From NCBI RefSeq assembly GCF_900184995.1, contig NZ_LT860098.1, positions 315,001 through 379,000 on the forward strand: a DNA stretch of 64,000 nucleotides, in the 5' to 3' direction. The notes under the pieces are model-generated. The model saw only the letters and a program-made list of their open reading frames with translations, did not search any database and was not told where the DNA came from. This stretch comes from Konateibacter massiliensis. Its GTDB lineage: Bacteria > Bacillota > Clostridia > Lachnospirales > Lachnospiraceae. Positions within the stretch are counted from its first letter, which is position 1; the number at the start of each line of letters is the position of its first letter. A program made the position numbers and the translations under genes. Below, piece by piece: positions 44,536 to 53,492 of the stretch.

Positions 44536-46395
44536 CTATTTATTTTGTATTGAATACGTAGGAACAATCCTCTGCACCCATTCTCTGATATCATCCGGCT
44601 CCTGTACAACGTACTCCTTTATTTCTTCCAATTGATTCAGAAACTTTTCTTCATTCATATCAATTGGCTTTCCGATGTGAATTAGCTTATTATGTGTGTC
44701 CTGCATTCCCTCTTCCTTCATAAGCATTTCTTCATACATTTTTTCGCCCGGGCGCAATCCAGTAAATTCTATCTTTATATCTTCATCTGGCTTATGACCT
44801 GACAAAAGAATTAAGTTTTTAGCTAAATCCAATATTTTTACAGGCTCACCCATATCCAATACAAATATCTCGCCGCCCTTCGCATAGGCTCCTGCCTGTA
44901 ATACCAAGGATACCGCTTCAGGAATTGTCATAAAATATCTCACAATATCCGGATGCGTTACCGTCACCGGCCCTCCCGCCAATATCTGCTTTTTAAACAG
45001 CGGTATTACGCTTCCGTTACTTCCCAATACATTTCCAAATCTCACTGCCACGAATTCAGTCTGGGAACGGTTATTATACGTCTGTATAATCATCTCACAA
45101 ATGCGCTTTGTCGCCCCCATAATGTTCGTAGGATTTACAGCTTTATCTGTACTTATCATAACAAATCTCTTTGTCTGATATTTGTCGGCAGCCTGAACCA
45201 CCTTCCACGTACCAAGCACATTGTTTTTTACCGCCTCGTTTGGGCTATCCTCCATCAGCGGCACATGCTTATGTGCTGCTGCATGGTATACAATATCCGG
45301 TCTGAACTCGTCGAATATCTTATTTATTCTCTTTGTATTTCTTACAGAAGCAATAAACGCATACAAATCTAATTCCGGAAATTTCTTCTTTAACTCGTTT
45401 TGTATGTCATAGGTTGTATTCTCGTAAATGTCTACTATAATAAGCTTTTGCGGCTTGTGGAATGCAATCTGTCTGCATAACTCGCTTCCGATCGAACCTC
45501 CTCCGCCAGTAACCATAACTACCTTTTCTGAAACGTATTCCAAAATTGAAGTCAAATCTACACTGATTGCTTCTCTTCCAAGTAAATCATTTACATCTAC
45601 TTCCTTCAGCTTTGCAACCGATATCTCACCATTTGCCAGCTGATACATTCCCGGAAGCCTCTCCAGAACACATCCAGTTTCTTTACATATATCTAATATT
45701 TCTTTCATTTCCCGTTCCGGAAGTGTAGGAATCGCAATCAGTATTTTCTCTACCTCCAGCTTTTGCACCAGTTTGGGAATGTCTTCCCTATTACCCATAA
45801 CCTTTATTCCATGAAGAAAAGACCCTTTTTTAACAGGATCATCATCCACCAGTCCAACCACATCCATTTCCAAATGAGAACTACTGTTTATTTCTTTAAT
45901 CAGTGCATTTGCTGCTGCTCCGGCACCCACAATCAGTACCCTTTGGCGGAAATGAGCATTCACCCTCATCCCAATCAATCCGCGTATCAAGCGATAAATA
46001 TATCTTACTACGCATACAAATATAAACAGAAAAATAGGGTACAAAATATAGCTTGAACGGGGCATCGGAACTCTTTCACGTATTTCTATCATACTAATAA
46101 TAGGGTATAAAACACTTGCAATCCCACAGGCACATGCAATATAAAATAGTTCTCGCCCGCCTGCATACGTCCATATGCTATTATACATCCTAAATACATA
46201 AAATATGATGAGTGTTAATACTATCAAAATAGGTAATATCTCCACTGCCCTTTCAAAGTAAATTCTATTACCATTATTAATCACAAATTCAAAACGTATT
46301 AATAATGATATCTGACACGCTGCTATAATTGCAACAACATCATATAGTACAAAAAAAATCTTTTTTATATATAATTCTAAATTATAATTTCTCAT
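44536..46395 (-). CDS. Membrane NDP-HexNAc 4,6-dehydratase (PglF/CapD type)
   Basis: A 619-aa protein with four or five N-terminal membrane helices (to about 135), a first Rossmann domain (VLIVGAGAAANAL) and a second, catalytic SDR domain (MVTGGGGSIGSELCRQI). The active site reads STDKAVNPTNIMGATKR, with Met replacing the usual Tyr of Y-x-x-x-K, as in PglF and CapD. The reaction is probably UDP-GlcNAc to UDP-2-acetamido-2,6-dideoxy-4-keto-hexose. GGAGC precedes the ATG. It is first in the long operon behind the promoter at 46450-46478. The aminotransferase at 33995 could use its product. Confidence 0.9.
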   Translation of the reverse strand: MRNYNLELYIKKIFFVLYDVVAIIAACQISLLIRFEFVINNGNRIYFERAVEILPILIVLTLIIFYVFRMYNSIWTYAGGRELFYIACACGIASVLYPIISMIEIRERVPMPRSSYILYPIFLFIFVCVVRYIYRLIRGLIGMRVNAHFRQRVLIVGAGAAANALIKEINSSSHLEMDVVGLVDDDPVKKGSFLHGIKVMGNREDIPKLVQKLEVEKILIAIPTLPEREMKEILDICKETGCVLERLPGMYQLANGEISVAKLKEVDVNDLLGREAISVDLTSILEYVSEKVVMVTGGGGSIGSELCRQIAFHKPQKLIIVDIYENTTYDIQNELKKKFPELDLYAFIASVRNTKRINKIFDEFRPDIVYHAAAHKHVPLMEDSPNEAVKNNVLGTWKVVQAADKYQTKRFVMISTDKAVNPTNIMGATKRICEMIIQTYNNRSQTEFVAVRFGNVLGSNGSVIPLFKKQILAGGPVTVTHPDIVRYFMTIPEAVSLVLQAGAYAKGGEIFVLDMGEPVKILDLAKNLILLSGHKPDEDIKIEFTGLRPGEKMYEEMLMKEEGMQDTHNKLIHIGKPIDMNEEKFLNQLEEIKEYVVQEPDDIREWVQRIVPTYSIQNK

Positions 46396-46449
46396 TATTA
46401 CATGCTCCTGTTTCGGATTTTCTTGTCCCCAAATGAAATACTAACATTT

Positions 46450-46478
46450 ATTATACATTTTTTTCATTTCTTATACAA
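46450..46478 (-). promoter_or_regulatory. Promoter of the main Wzx/Wzy polysaccharide operon
   Basis: On the minus strand, TTGTAT (46473-46478), a 17-nt spacer and TATAAT (46450-46455), about 50 nt before the ATG of the 4,6-dehydratase gene. The operon it starts may run to the terminator at 29048-29086. Confidence 0.65.
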
Positions 46479-46483
46479 CCCTA

Positions 46484-48514
46484 TTATTTTTTAACTTCCC
46501 TATCTGATTGCATCATAATTCCCATTAAAAAATAAGCTCCTATCCAAATAGCATATGAAAATGGCTGCTCTAACGGCTCTGACATGGCAACCATAAAATA
46601 CCCTACACATACTGCAAATGGTAACATCATATCGGAACTTTTTTTTGCTAAGAAAACTCTTTTTACACCTCTAAACAGTAGATTTCCCCAGAGTAGCAAA
46701 TATGGGATTATAATAAAAATACCATATCTGTGGGATATATCCAAAAAGGCATTATGAGCAGATGTTCTTTTACCATTCACAGTCCCTTTTTTCTCATGCC
46801 CCAATAAATTCATCTGCCTTGCATAGGCCTTCCAATACGTGGTTCTTCCATTTGTTAATTCCTCTAAACTCTTTGCACTTATAGATTTTATTATACGGTT
46901 AGATTCTTTCGTTTCATTTATTATATTGTTTGATGCCTCAACTTTTAATACAAACCATTCATTTAAATTTAACGATATTTCCTCATCCTTATATACATCT
47001 CTTTCTATTGTGAATTGCGTTTTTAATATATAGGGAAGATTTTCCACAGACCACTGCATTGTAATATTTTGAATTATAATAACTATTCCCAATACTGTGA
47101 TCCACCTAAAATTAACCTTTCCAAAAACCTCTTTTCTCAGCTTACACCAATAAATGCAGTAAAAAAGAAACACCACACTCATAGCCAATAGATTTCCTCT
47201 TGACTGCGTCTTCCATGCAAAAAACAAAACTGCTACCCACTCTAGCCATACCAAAATCTCATATTTCCAATTTTTCTCTGATAATCTTATACTCGTCCAT
47301 GTTCCTAATGCAACCGCAAAAACCAAGGTAAGGTAATCACAAAATGTATTAGGGTTATAAAATAGTCCCAAATATCTTTTTCCAGGAAGCTCTGGCCTGC
47401 ATACCAAGCAGAAAACAACAGTACCTATAAAAGTCAGATGTATTGCATTGCTAAAATCTCTTATCCACAAATACTGTTCATCCGAATTATGCCAAATAAA
47501 AAACAGCATCCCCATTACAAGAAGCATAACAAGTCCTGCTCCTGAGTATATTTTACTCACTGCCAAATCTGATATACATGCCATAACAAAAAGAATAATC
47601 CAAGAAATCATTCTAATATTTTTCCAATCCACCTTGTGTAACTTTTTTTCTATGCTCAAAATTACAATTCCGCAAAATATAACCACACACACACATAAAT
47701 TGGTTGAATACTTCTTAGTAAATAAATTCATATTAAATATAACAGTCAAATATAATATTATTGATACAAAAAGTAAACTAATTGCTCTATGTCTATTTTT
47801 ATTCGATATTTTAGGGCGATACTTTAATATAAAATTTCCTATATGGATATATAACATCTGCAATATATCTATACCTTTATAAAGGTTCCCTTTCAAATGA
47901 AATTTGTTTATTATAAGATATGCACTAAACACTATCACCATATATGCTAGAATAAAGCAAATTAATACCTTTACAAATTTTTCAGGCGCAAAATTTAAAT
48001 ATGTCTCTCTAAATTGTACTGCTTGTAGCTTAAATTCTAAACCAGGATGCTCATTTACGGTTACTAAAACTTTAACCGTTTTTTCTTTAGTTAAGATTGG
48101 TATCTGGTTTATGCCTTCTTGTAATTGATAATCATTTGATTCTATTTTCACACCATCAGCATTATAATACGCTATATTCCAATTCATGCTTTCTTGATTC
48201 ATATCTACGATTTTTACAACAAAATAATTCCATACATAGGCTTTTCTACTTATATTGAAAACTTTGGAAGCGTTGTTTTCTTTTATTGAAACCATATCGC
48301 TACTCTCGTCATACTCCCATCCAGCCCCATTATTTATCTGTCTCTGCCACCAATCAACCTCATAAACCTCACCCACATCATACAGCTTATCAAATGACCT
48401 AGAACCACTAATCCACATACCCGCCACTGACATGCTAGCCACAATCCCTATCATCAAAACAATAACAAATATCAGACCATGCTGTTTTATATAATCAATC
48501 GATTTTTTCTTCAT
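46484..48514 (-). CDS. O-antigen ligase-like membrane protein with an extracellular domain
   Basis: A 676-aa protein starting at ATG 48514 (MKKKSIDYIKQHG), fixed by GGAGG 6 nt upstream. After one helix (15-37) comes an extracellular region of about 140 residues with beta-strand character, then about a dozen helices. Between late helices a large loop contains TSAHNAFLDISHRYG, the H-N-x-x-L pattern of the O-antigen ligase family (PF04932), preceded by a soluble segment with NGRTTYWKAY. It may attach a finished glycan to its acceptor on the cell surface. It lies between the two glycan operons, so which polymer it handles is open. Confidence 0.75.
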   Translation of the reverse strand: MKKKSIDYIKQHGLIFVIVLMIGIVASMSVAGMWISGSRSFDKLYDVGEVYEVDWWQRQINNGAGWEYDESSDMVSIKENNASKVFNISRKAYVWNYFVVKIVDMNQESMNWNIAYYNADGVKIESNDYQLQEGINQIPILTKEKTVKVLVTVNEHPGLEFKLQAVQFRETYLNFAPEKFVKVLICFILAYMVIVFSAYLIINKFHLKGNLYKGIDILQMLYIHIGNFILKYRPKISNKNRHRAISLLFVSIILYLTVIFNMNLFTKKYSTNLCVCVVIFCGIVILSIEKKLHKVDWKNIRMISWIILFVMACISDLAVSKIYSGAGLVMLLVMGMLFFIWHNSDEQYLWIRDFSNAIHLTFIGTVVFCLVCRPELPGKRYLGLFYNPNTFCDYLTLVFAVALGTWTSIRLSEKNWKYEILVWLEWVAVLFFAWKTQSRGNLLAMSVVFLFYCIYWCKLRKEVFGKVNFRWITVLGIVIIIQNITMQWSVENLPYILKTQFTIERDVYKDEEISLNLNEWFVLKVEASNNIINETKESNRIIKSISAKSLEELTNGRTTYWKAYARQMNLLGHEKKGTVNGKRTSAHNAFLDISHRYGIFIIIPYLLLWGNLLFRGVKRVFLAKKSSDMMLPFAVCVGYFMVAMSEPLEQPFSYAIWIGAYFLMGIMMQSDREVKK

Positions 48515-48557
48515 TTGTTTTCCTCCACACTTCCTGTCAGTGCTAATCAGTCCAAAC

Positions 48558-48593
48558 AAAGGCAGCCCGGACATTAACCTTCCGCCTGCCTTT
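48558..48593 (-). terminator. Terminator of the teichoic-acid-like operon
   Basis: AAAGGCAG (48558-48565) pairs with CTGCCTTT (48586-48593), with an inner CGG/CCG pair, just after the SDR stop at 48599 on the minus strand and followed by GTTT. Confidence 0.6.
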
Positions 48594-48598
48594 ACATT

Positions 48599-49660
48599 CT
48601 ATTTTGCCTCTTTCAATATACACAATGTTTTTCTCGCCCCATCCGCCAAATGCGTAATGGGCTTCCAACCTGTTTTGAGTATTTTATCTGCATTCAGCAC
48701 CGCACGCTGAACTGGTGAAAATCCCTTTTTCTCCAGTGTGTCCGGCAAGTCAAATACTATTTTTTGTCCTCCTGCCTCTGCAATACATTCCGCAAGTGCT
48801 TTGACAGTCGCTTGAGAGTCTGGATCTGCTATATTAAAGGCATTTCGATTATCACCACATATGAGTATCCATAAAATTGCCATAGCAGCATCCACAACAT
48901 AGCAATGAGAGCGTTCCAAAGAACCATCGCTCTTCAAAACGATGTCCTCTCCATTTAATACTTTTCTAAAAAATTGAGACATTGCCCTGGTATCTTCCAA
49001 GGTCATAGTCGGTCCATAACAATGACACGGACGCGCGATGACAACCTCCATACCATATTGCTCTGCATAGCATTGACATAAGGTCTCTGCTGCCCGTTTA
49101 CCTGACGGATAACAGGCACGCGGGCTGGAATAATCCACATACCCACAGTAATCCTCCGTAAATCCGTTAGTCACGGTATCGTCTGCCTGACCATACATTT
49201 CTCCCGAGGAGACATATAATACTCTCTCACTCTGAGATGACACTGCGAATTTAAGAAGATTTTCCATTCCGATTACATTTCCAATCAAGGTATCCACCGG
49301 ATATTTTGCAAACATATACGGATTCGCATTACTTGCAGCATGAATAATAAAATCTATCTTACTCTCTAAATTTAAAGGCTGGCTGATATCCTGCACAACA
49401 ATATGTAAGTGTGCAACATCTTGATTTTTTCCGCTTAAAAATCTTTGCTCCAGCTTTTCCTTACTTCTTCCGAGGGCATAAATCTCTATACCCTCCTGAA
49501 ATATTCTGTTCCTATATAGCAGAATATCGACAAGACAAGAACCAATCATTCCGTTTGCTCCGGTTATCAAAATACTTTTCCCCTTTAGCCTATCCCACGG
49601 AAAATCCATTTCCATTGCTTTTTGTATGTCATCTATATAAACTCTGCTATCTAATAACAT
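48599..49660 (-). CDS. Extended SDR nucleotide-sugar epimerase/dehydratase/reductase
   Basis: A 353-aa NAD(P)-dependent enzyme. After about 27 residues the Rossmann motif ILITGANGMIGSCLVD appears; VLYVSSGEMYG carries the catalytic Ser and PSGKRAAE the Lys of Y-x-x-x-K (YPSGK). RPCHCYGPTMTLEDTRAM and SDGSLERSHCYVVDAA follow family patterns near UDP-glucuronate decarboxylases and related dehydratases. It is last in the operon with the AraD-like, IspD-like and LicD genes, so it may act on a CDP-linked intermediate. That substrate is inference. Confidence 0.8.
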   Translation of the reverse strand: MLLDSRVYIDDIQKAMEMDFPWDRLKGKSILITGANGMIGSCLVDILLYRNRIFQEGIEIYALGRSKEKLEQRFLSGKNQDVAHLHIVVQDISQPLNLESKIDFIIHAASNANPYMFAKYPVDTLIGNVIGMENLLKFAVSSQSERVLYVSSGEMYGQADDTVTNGFTEDYCGYVDYSSPRACYPSGKRAAETLCQCYAEQYGMEVVIARPCHCYGPTMTLEDTRAMSQFFRKVLNGEDIVLKSDGSLERSHCYVVDAAMAILWILICGDNRNAFNIADPDSQATVKALAECIAEAGGQKIVFDLPDTLEKKGFSPVQRAVLNADKILKTGWKPITHLADGARKTLCILKEAK

Positions 49661-49672
49661 CCCTTTTCTCCT

Positions 49673-50332
49673 CTATTCCTGCTTTGCTTCCGCAAACTTA
49701 GCTTCCTGAACCCAAAATGGAATCTGATTCATATTCAAACCTGAGATACTTGCCATGTGCCATGCACTCTTGGTAATTTCCTCCAGTGCTGCCGCAACCT
49801 CTGTCACCTGCTTTAGCGTTTTTCCCCAGGTGTAGGCTCCGTGCTGAGCAACTAAAATCCCCGGCATATCCACAGTATTTCTAGCTTTCATAGCTCTTTT
49901 GATTGCTTTAGCAACCGATTTATCATAGTTTTTATCAGACACATCCTCTGGCAAAACTTCTGTATATTGAATCTCGCCTCGGAAATATTGTGTATGGTAG
50001 GTACTAAACGGACGAATTCTTTCTCTCATCTGCGCCCATACCATTGTATACCCTGATTGTGTAAATAATATGTTATCAATATCTTCATATATTTTGTAAA
50101 GCTCTAAATGAGTTTCATAATCAAATGCCGGCTTCTTTCCTTCCAGCAAGGCACCCTCACTATTGATAACCGATATATATTCAGGTGCTGTATTATCCTC
50201 TCTCGAAACAATTACAACATTTCCTGTCGTACGGTCAATTGCTGATATTGAGCCTCTTTTTAATGCCAAAAAGCCTTTGTTCTCCATCTCCAAATAGCTT
50301 TCACACACTTGTTTTTTTAAGTCTTCCAACAT
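49673..50332 (-). CDS. AraD-like class II aldolase-fold protein with a changed active site
   Basis: A 219-aa protein clearly related to L-ribulose-5-phosphate 4-epimerase: it opens MLEDLKKQVCESYLEM and keeps SAIDR, the MPGILVAQHGAYTWGK block and the WAQ helix. Against E. coli AraD several key residues differ. The zinc ligands His95 and His97 (HTHSRH) correspond here to Phe and Gln (FTQSGY), Asp120 of the H-A-D motif to Gln (HTQYF), the phosphate-binding G-N-x-S to G-S-I-S, and the P-S-G motif is gone. Only the third zinc His (AQHG) and the Asp ligand are kept. A normal metal-dependent retro-aldol reaction is therefore unlikely. GGAG precedes the ATG. Confidence 0.82.
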   Translation of the reverse strand: MLEDLKKQVCESYLEMENKGFLALKRGSISAIDRTTGNVVIVSREDNTAPEYISVINSEGALLEGKKPAFDYETHLELYKIYEDIDNILFTQSGYTMVWAQMRERIRPFSTYHTQYFRGEIQYTEVLPEDVSDKNYDKSVAKAIKRAMKARNTVDMPGILVAQHGAYTWGKTLKQVTEVAAALEEITKSAWHMASISGLNMNQIPFWVQEAKFAEAKQE

Positions 50333-50344
50333 CTATTTTCTCCT

Positions 50345-51049
50345 TCAACCTTCATGCACATGCAACAACGCTCTAAAAATCTGTAAATCTTCGTTTGTTG
50401 TTATTTTCAGATTTTTTTCTGAGCCAATCGAAAAATAAACCGTTTCTCCTAACAAATTCATCAGTACGCAGGATGCAGCCGTATTGGTTATATTCTGCTT
50501 TCTGCCTTCCTCATGTGCCCACAGAAGTTTCTTAATCGGATAAGTATGCGGTGTCTGAGTACGCACCAGTAAATCTCTTGAAATAGATTTAGTTGCTTCC
50601 GTTCCACCTTCCTCAGTCAGTTCAAACACTGCTTCCACACAAGGGATTGCAGCCACTGCGGAACCCGATTCCTTACACACACTTAAAGAATCAGAAATAA
50701 TATCATGGGATACCAGCGCTCTGTTACCGTCATGAATCATAATAATATCGTCTCCGTCACAGTCGTTTGCCACCGCGGTAAGTCCGTTGTAAATCGATTC
50801 CTGTCCTGTTCTGCCTCCCACAACAACCCATTTGAGCTTTGTGATCCCATACTGCTTTGCGTATGCCTTTAAAATCTCAAGCCATCCCTCCAGGCAAACT
50901 ACCGCAATTGCATCAATGCTTGGATGCGCTTGGAATTTCTCCATTGTATAAATAATTAAAGGCTTGTCTTCTACATTAATGAACTGCTTCGGAACACTAT
51001 TATGCATTCTTGTTCCGGTTCCTCCGGCCGTCAACAATACTATATTCAT
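50345..51049 (-). CDS. IspD/TarI-like cytidylyltransferase
   Basis: A 234-aa nucleotidyltransferase that probably activates a polyol or sugar phosphate as a CDP derivative. It starts IVLLTAGGTGTRMHNSVPKQF (CTP-binding signature), contains VVGGRTGQESIYNGL, and TPHTYPIKKL near the end. Where IspD has H-D-A-A-R-P, this protein has HDGNRALV, which argues against a role in the MEP isoprenoid pathway. AAGGAG fixes the ATG at 51049. The neighbouring LicD genes suggest that the CDP product is the donor for phospho-transfer to a glycan, as for CDP-ribitol. Confidence 0.82.
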   Translation of the reverse strand: MNIVLLTAGGTGTRMHNSVPKQFINVEDKPLIIYTMEKFQAHPSIDAIAVVCLEGWLEILKAYAKQYGITKLKWVVVGGRTGQESIYNGLTAVANDCDGDDIIMIHDGNRALVSHDIISDSLSVCKESGSAVAAIPCVEAVFELTEEGGTEATKSISRDLLVRTQTPHTYPIKKLLWAHEEGRKQNITNTAASCVLMNLLGETVYFSIGSEKNLKITTNEDLQIFRALLHVHEG

Positions 51050-51066
51050 GATGAATTCTCCTTTGT

Positions 51067-51915
51067 CTATTTTACCTTCCAACATTTGATTATATGAATT
51101 TCTCTTTCCTCCTCGGAAGGGAGCCCCATATAATTCTTGCCATACAAGTTACTCAAATATAAGTCATAGCCTTCCGGCGCCCAGAATTCGTAGCCTTCAA
51201 ACTTAACTTTAAACCTATTATCAAACGACTCTCTCGGTACTCTTTCCCGGATACCATGCCCGCCTCCTACAATACAGCCTACATATTTACATTCGTCATA
51301 CTTGAGCTGTTTTCCATAGTTTTGTAGTTTACTCAAAAAATGAATATGCCCTTTTAGGCGCAATGGTGCAAATGCCACCTTCTTAATTGCCGTTCGTATT
51401 GGATTTCCCGGCTCATACGGTGCCCAACTTCTTCTGACCAGCCATTTGATCTTACGAGCTTCTTTAAAATACGGTACACATTCTGACATCTTTTCCGGTA
51501 ATCCGTCCATCGGAAATACGTCAAGCCAAGGCGGAAGAAACTTCGGCAATGTTATCAGCTCTGTCATATAATTGTCATTTACAACTCTGATAAACGGTCT
51601 GGTGTGCAGTTTCGGATGTGTCTCAATGGAGCGAACTGTATAATCTCCATACTTTCCCTGTGTAAGCTCCTGAAACTTTTCATAGTCCGGGCGCGGCATC
51701 AGCACATCAATGTCATCATCCCACGGAATAAAGCCCTGGTGGCGAATAGCACCCAATAAGGTACCTCCCGCCAGTACATATCGCAGATTATTTTTATCAC
51801 AAAATTCTGCAAAATCCAACAGTATTTGCAATTCAATATTCTTGATTTCTCTTATATCTACTTCTTCACAATTGCGCAGATTGGAGATATTCTCCAAATT
51901 AACTGACCAACTCAT
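51067..51915 (-). CDS. LicD family phosphotransferase (first of two)
   Basis: A 282-aa protein with the LicD/fukutin nucleotidyltransferase-fold signature: LAGGTLLGAIRHQGFIPWDD, then DDIDVLMPRPDYEKF, with the acidic DDDID cluster that binds metal. LicD proteins transfer phosphocholine, and relatives transfer ribitol-phosphate, from a CDP donor to a sugar. It lies 17 nt upstream of the cytidylyltransferase start, an arrangement that suggests donor synthesis and use in one operon. The ribosome site is weak (AGGTG). Confidence 0.88.
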   Translation of the reverse strand: MSWSVNLENISNLRNCEEVDIREIKNIELQILLDFAEFCDKNNLRYVLAGGTLLGAIRHQGFIPWDDDIDVLMPRPDYEKFQELTQGKYGDYTVRSIETHPKLHTRPFIRVVNDNYMTELITLPKFLPPWLDVFPMDGLPEKMSECVPYFKEARKIKWLVRRSWAPYEPGNPIRTAIKKVAFAPLRLKGHIHFLSKLQNYGKQLKYDECKYVGCIVGGGHGIRERVPRESFDNRFKVKFEGYEFWAPEGYDLYLSNLYGKNYMGLPSEEEREIHIIKCWKVK

Positions 51916-51941
51916 AAATCACACCTATTCTTTCATAAAAT

Positions 51942-52727
51942 TTACTCTTGTCTCAAATGTGTATGCCGTTCTTTCGGTATTTGATTATAGTCTCCATACA
52001 AATTCGTTAAATATACTTGAAATCCCTTTGGGACATAAAATTCTTTATCTTCAAATAAAAGCTTAATTCTCTCTTCTACGTGTTTTTTTTCTATTCTCTC
52101 TTTTCTTCCGTATTTTGCAACAATACAGCCCACATAATCGCATGTTTCAAATTTATATTGCTTTGCTGTTTTGGTTATCTTATCAGCATAATACTTTGCA
52201 CCGATAAGTCGAAACGGAAAAAATAATATCTTCTTTGCAATTCTTTTACTCGTTTTTTCAATATCCTGCTCGTCACTTGTCGCCTGCCACAAAAAATATT
52301 TCAGATGCCCTATTTTTCTAACAAGCCGTTTAAACTCTTTTTCCTCTTTCGGTAGCCCATCAATCGGAAATATATCAATCCACAAAGACTGAGGCTCCTG
52401 CATTAATTTGTACGATACCTTTATACTTTTATCCACCACCTTTATAAAAGGAATTGGGAAATTCTCATACTTGTCTTTCCATAATACTTCATATTTCTCT
52501 GCCATTGTTCCGTTTGTCAGTTCAATAAACCGTTCAAAATCCGGTCTGGGCATCATAACATCAATATCATCATCCCACGGAATAAATCCGCTATGTCTTA
52601 CCGCTCCCAGCAAAGTTCCGCCGGCGAGGCAATAACGCAATCCGTTATCATCACAAAAACCGGCAAACTTTGTTAAAATATTCAATTCCGCTTTTTGAAT
52701 TGCTTTCAATTCATTATAAACTTCCAT
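51942..52727 (-). CDS. LicD family phosphotransferase (second of two)
   Basis: A 261-aa paralogue of the next gene. LRYCLAGGTLLGAVRHSGFI and WDDDIDVMMPRPDFERF match the LicD signature, and KYGRKERI near the C-terminus parallels GIRERV of its neighbour. The two are similar along their whole length, so they come from a duplication, but have diverged and probably act on different acceptor positions or successive steps. AAGGTGG precedes the ATG. Confidence 0.88.
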   Translation of the reverse strand: MEVYNELKAIQKAELNILTKFAGFCDDNGLRYCLAGGTLLGAVRHSGFIPWDDDIDVMMPRPDFERFIELTNGTMAEKYEVLWKDKYENFPIPFIKVVDKSIKVSYKLMQEPQSLWIDIFPIDGLPKEEKEFKRLVRKIGHLKYFLWQATSDEQDIEKTSKRIAKKILFFPFRLIGAKYYADKITKTAKQYKFETCDYVGCIVAKYGRKERIEKKHVEERIKLLFEDKEFYVPKGFQVYLTNLYGDYNQIPKERHTHLRQE

Positions 52728-52759
52728 ATACCACCTTATATTATGTCAACCAACATTTT

Positions 52760-53491
52760 TTAGGACATAAACTCTTCGTATGCACGCAGCACTTCCTCTG
52801 TATTTCCCTGCTGTTTTATTACTCCCTCATGCAACCATAAAATACTGTCACACAAGTTTCTCAATGTATCCATACTGTGAGATACAATAATAACCGTGCG
52901 TTCGTTATTGCTGATAAGCTCTTCCATCTTTGCATAGCTTTTCTTCTTGAATTTTGCATCTCCAACACTCAGCACTTCATCAATTAACATAATCTCTGCT
53001 TCTAAAATCGCAGTGATGGAAAATGCAAGTTTCGAATGCATACCACTGGAATATGTCTTTACGGGTTTATCTATAAATTTCCCCAATTCCGAAAACTCTA
53101 TAATTTCATCCATTTTTTCGTTGATGTATTCTTCTGTATATCCCAGTAACAATCCTGACAAATATATGTTTTCGCGGCCGGTCAACTTCTTCTGAAAGCC
53201 GACTCCGATAGAAAGGAGAGATACCGAATGACTGTGCAGGTCTATGCTTCCTTCATCCGGTGCAAAAATTCCTGCAATTGCTCTTAGCAATGTGGACTTT
53301 CCACTTCCATTTTTCCCGACTATGCCCATTATTTCACCCTGAGGTACATTAAAGGAAACACCTTTAACCGCCTCAAAAATTTCAGCTTTACTTTTTTTAA
53401 GTTTAAGCAGGCTCTTTTTAATTGTCATCTTGGTCAAAGAACGATATCTAATTTTTAGGTCTTTAACCTCTATTGCATATTCCTGTCCCAT
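52760..53491 (-). CDS. ABC transporter ATPase for polysaccharide or teichoic acid export (TagH/Wzt/KpsT type)
   Basis: A 243-aa ATPase. Walker A IVGKNGSGKST, the export-family segment VGFQKKLTGRENIYL, signature YSSGMHSKLAF, Walker B IMLIDEVLSVGD and the switch His in VSHSMDTL. There is no extra C-terminal carbohydrate-binding domain as in Wzt. The YSSGM form of the signature and the ENIYLSGLLLG helix mark the group exporting lipid-linked capsules, O-antigens and teichoic acids. It ends this transporter pair with the permease encoded 1 nt upstream. Confidence 0.92.
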   Translation of the reverse strand: MGQEYAIEVKDLKIRYRSLTKMTIKKSLLKLKKSKAEIFEAVKGVSFNVPQGEIMGIVGKNGSGKSTLLRAIAGIFAPDEGSIDLHSHSVSLLSIGVGFQKKLTGRENIYLSGLLLGYTEEYINEKMDEIIEFSELGKFIDKPVKTYSSGMHSKLAFSITAILEAEIMLIDEVLSVGDAKFKKKSYAKMEELISNNERTVIIVSHSMDTLRNLCDSILWLHEGVIKQQGNTEEVLRAYEEFMS

Positions 53492-53492
53492 A

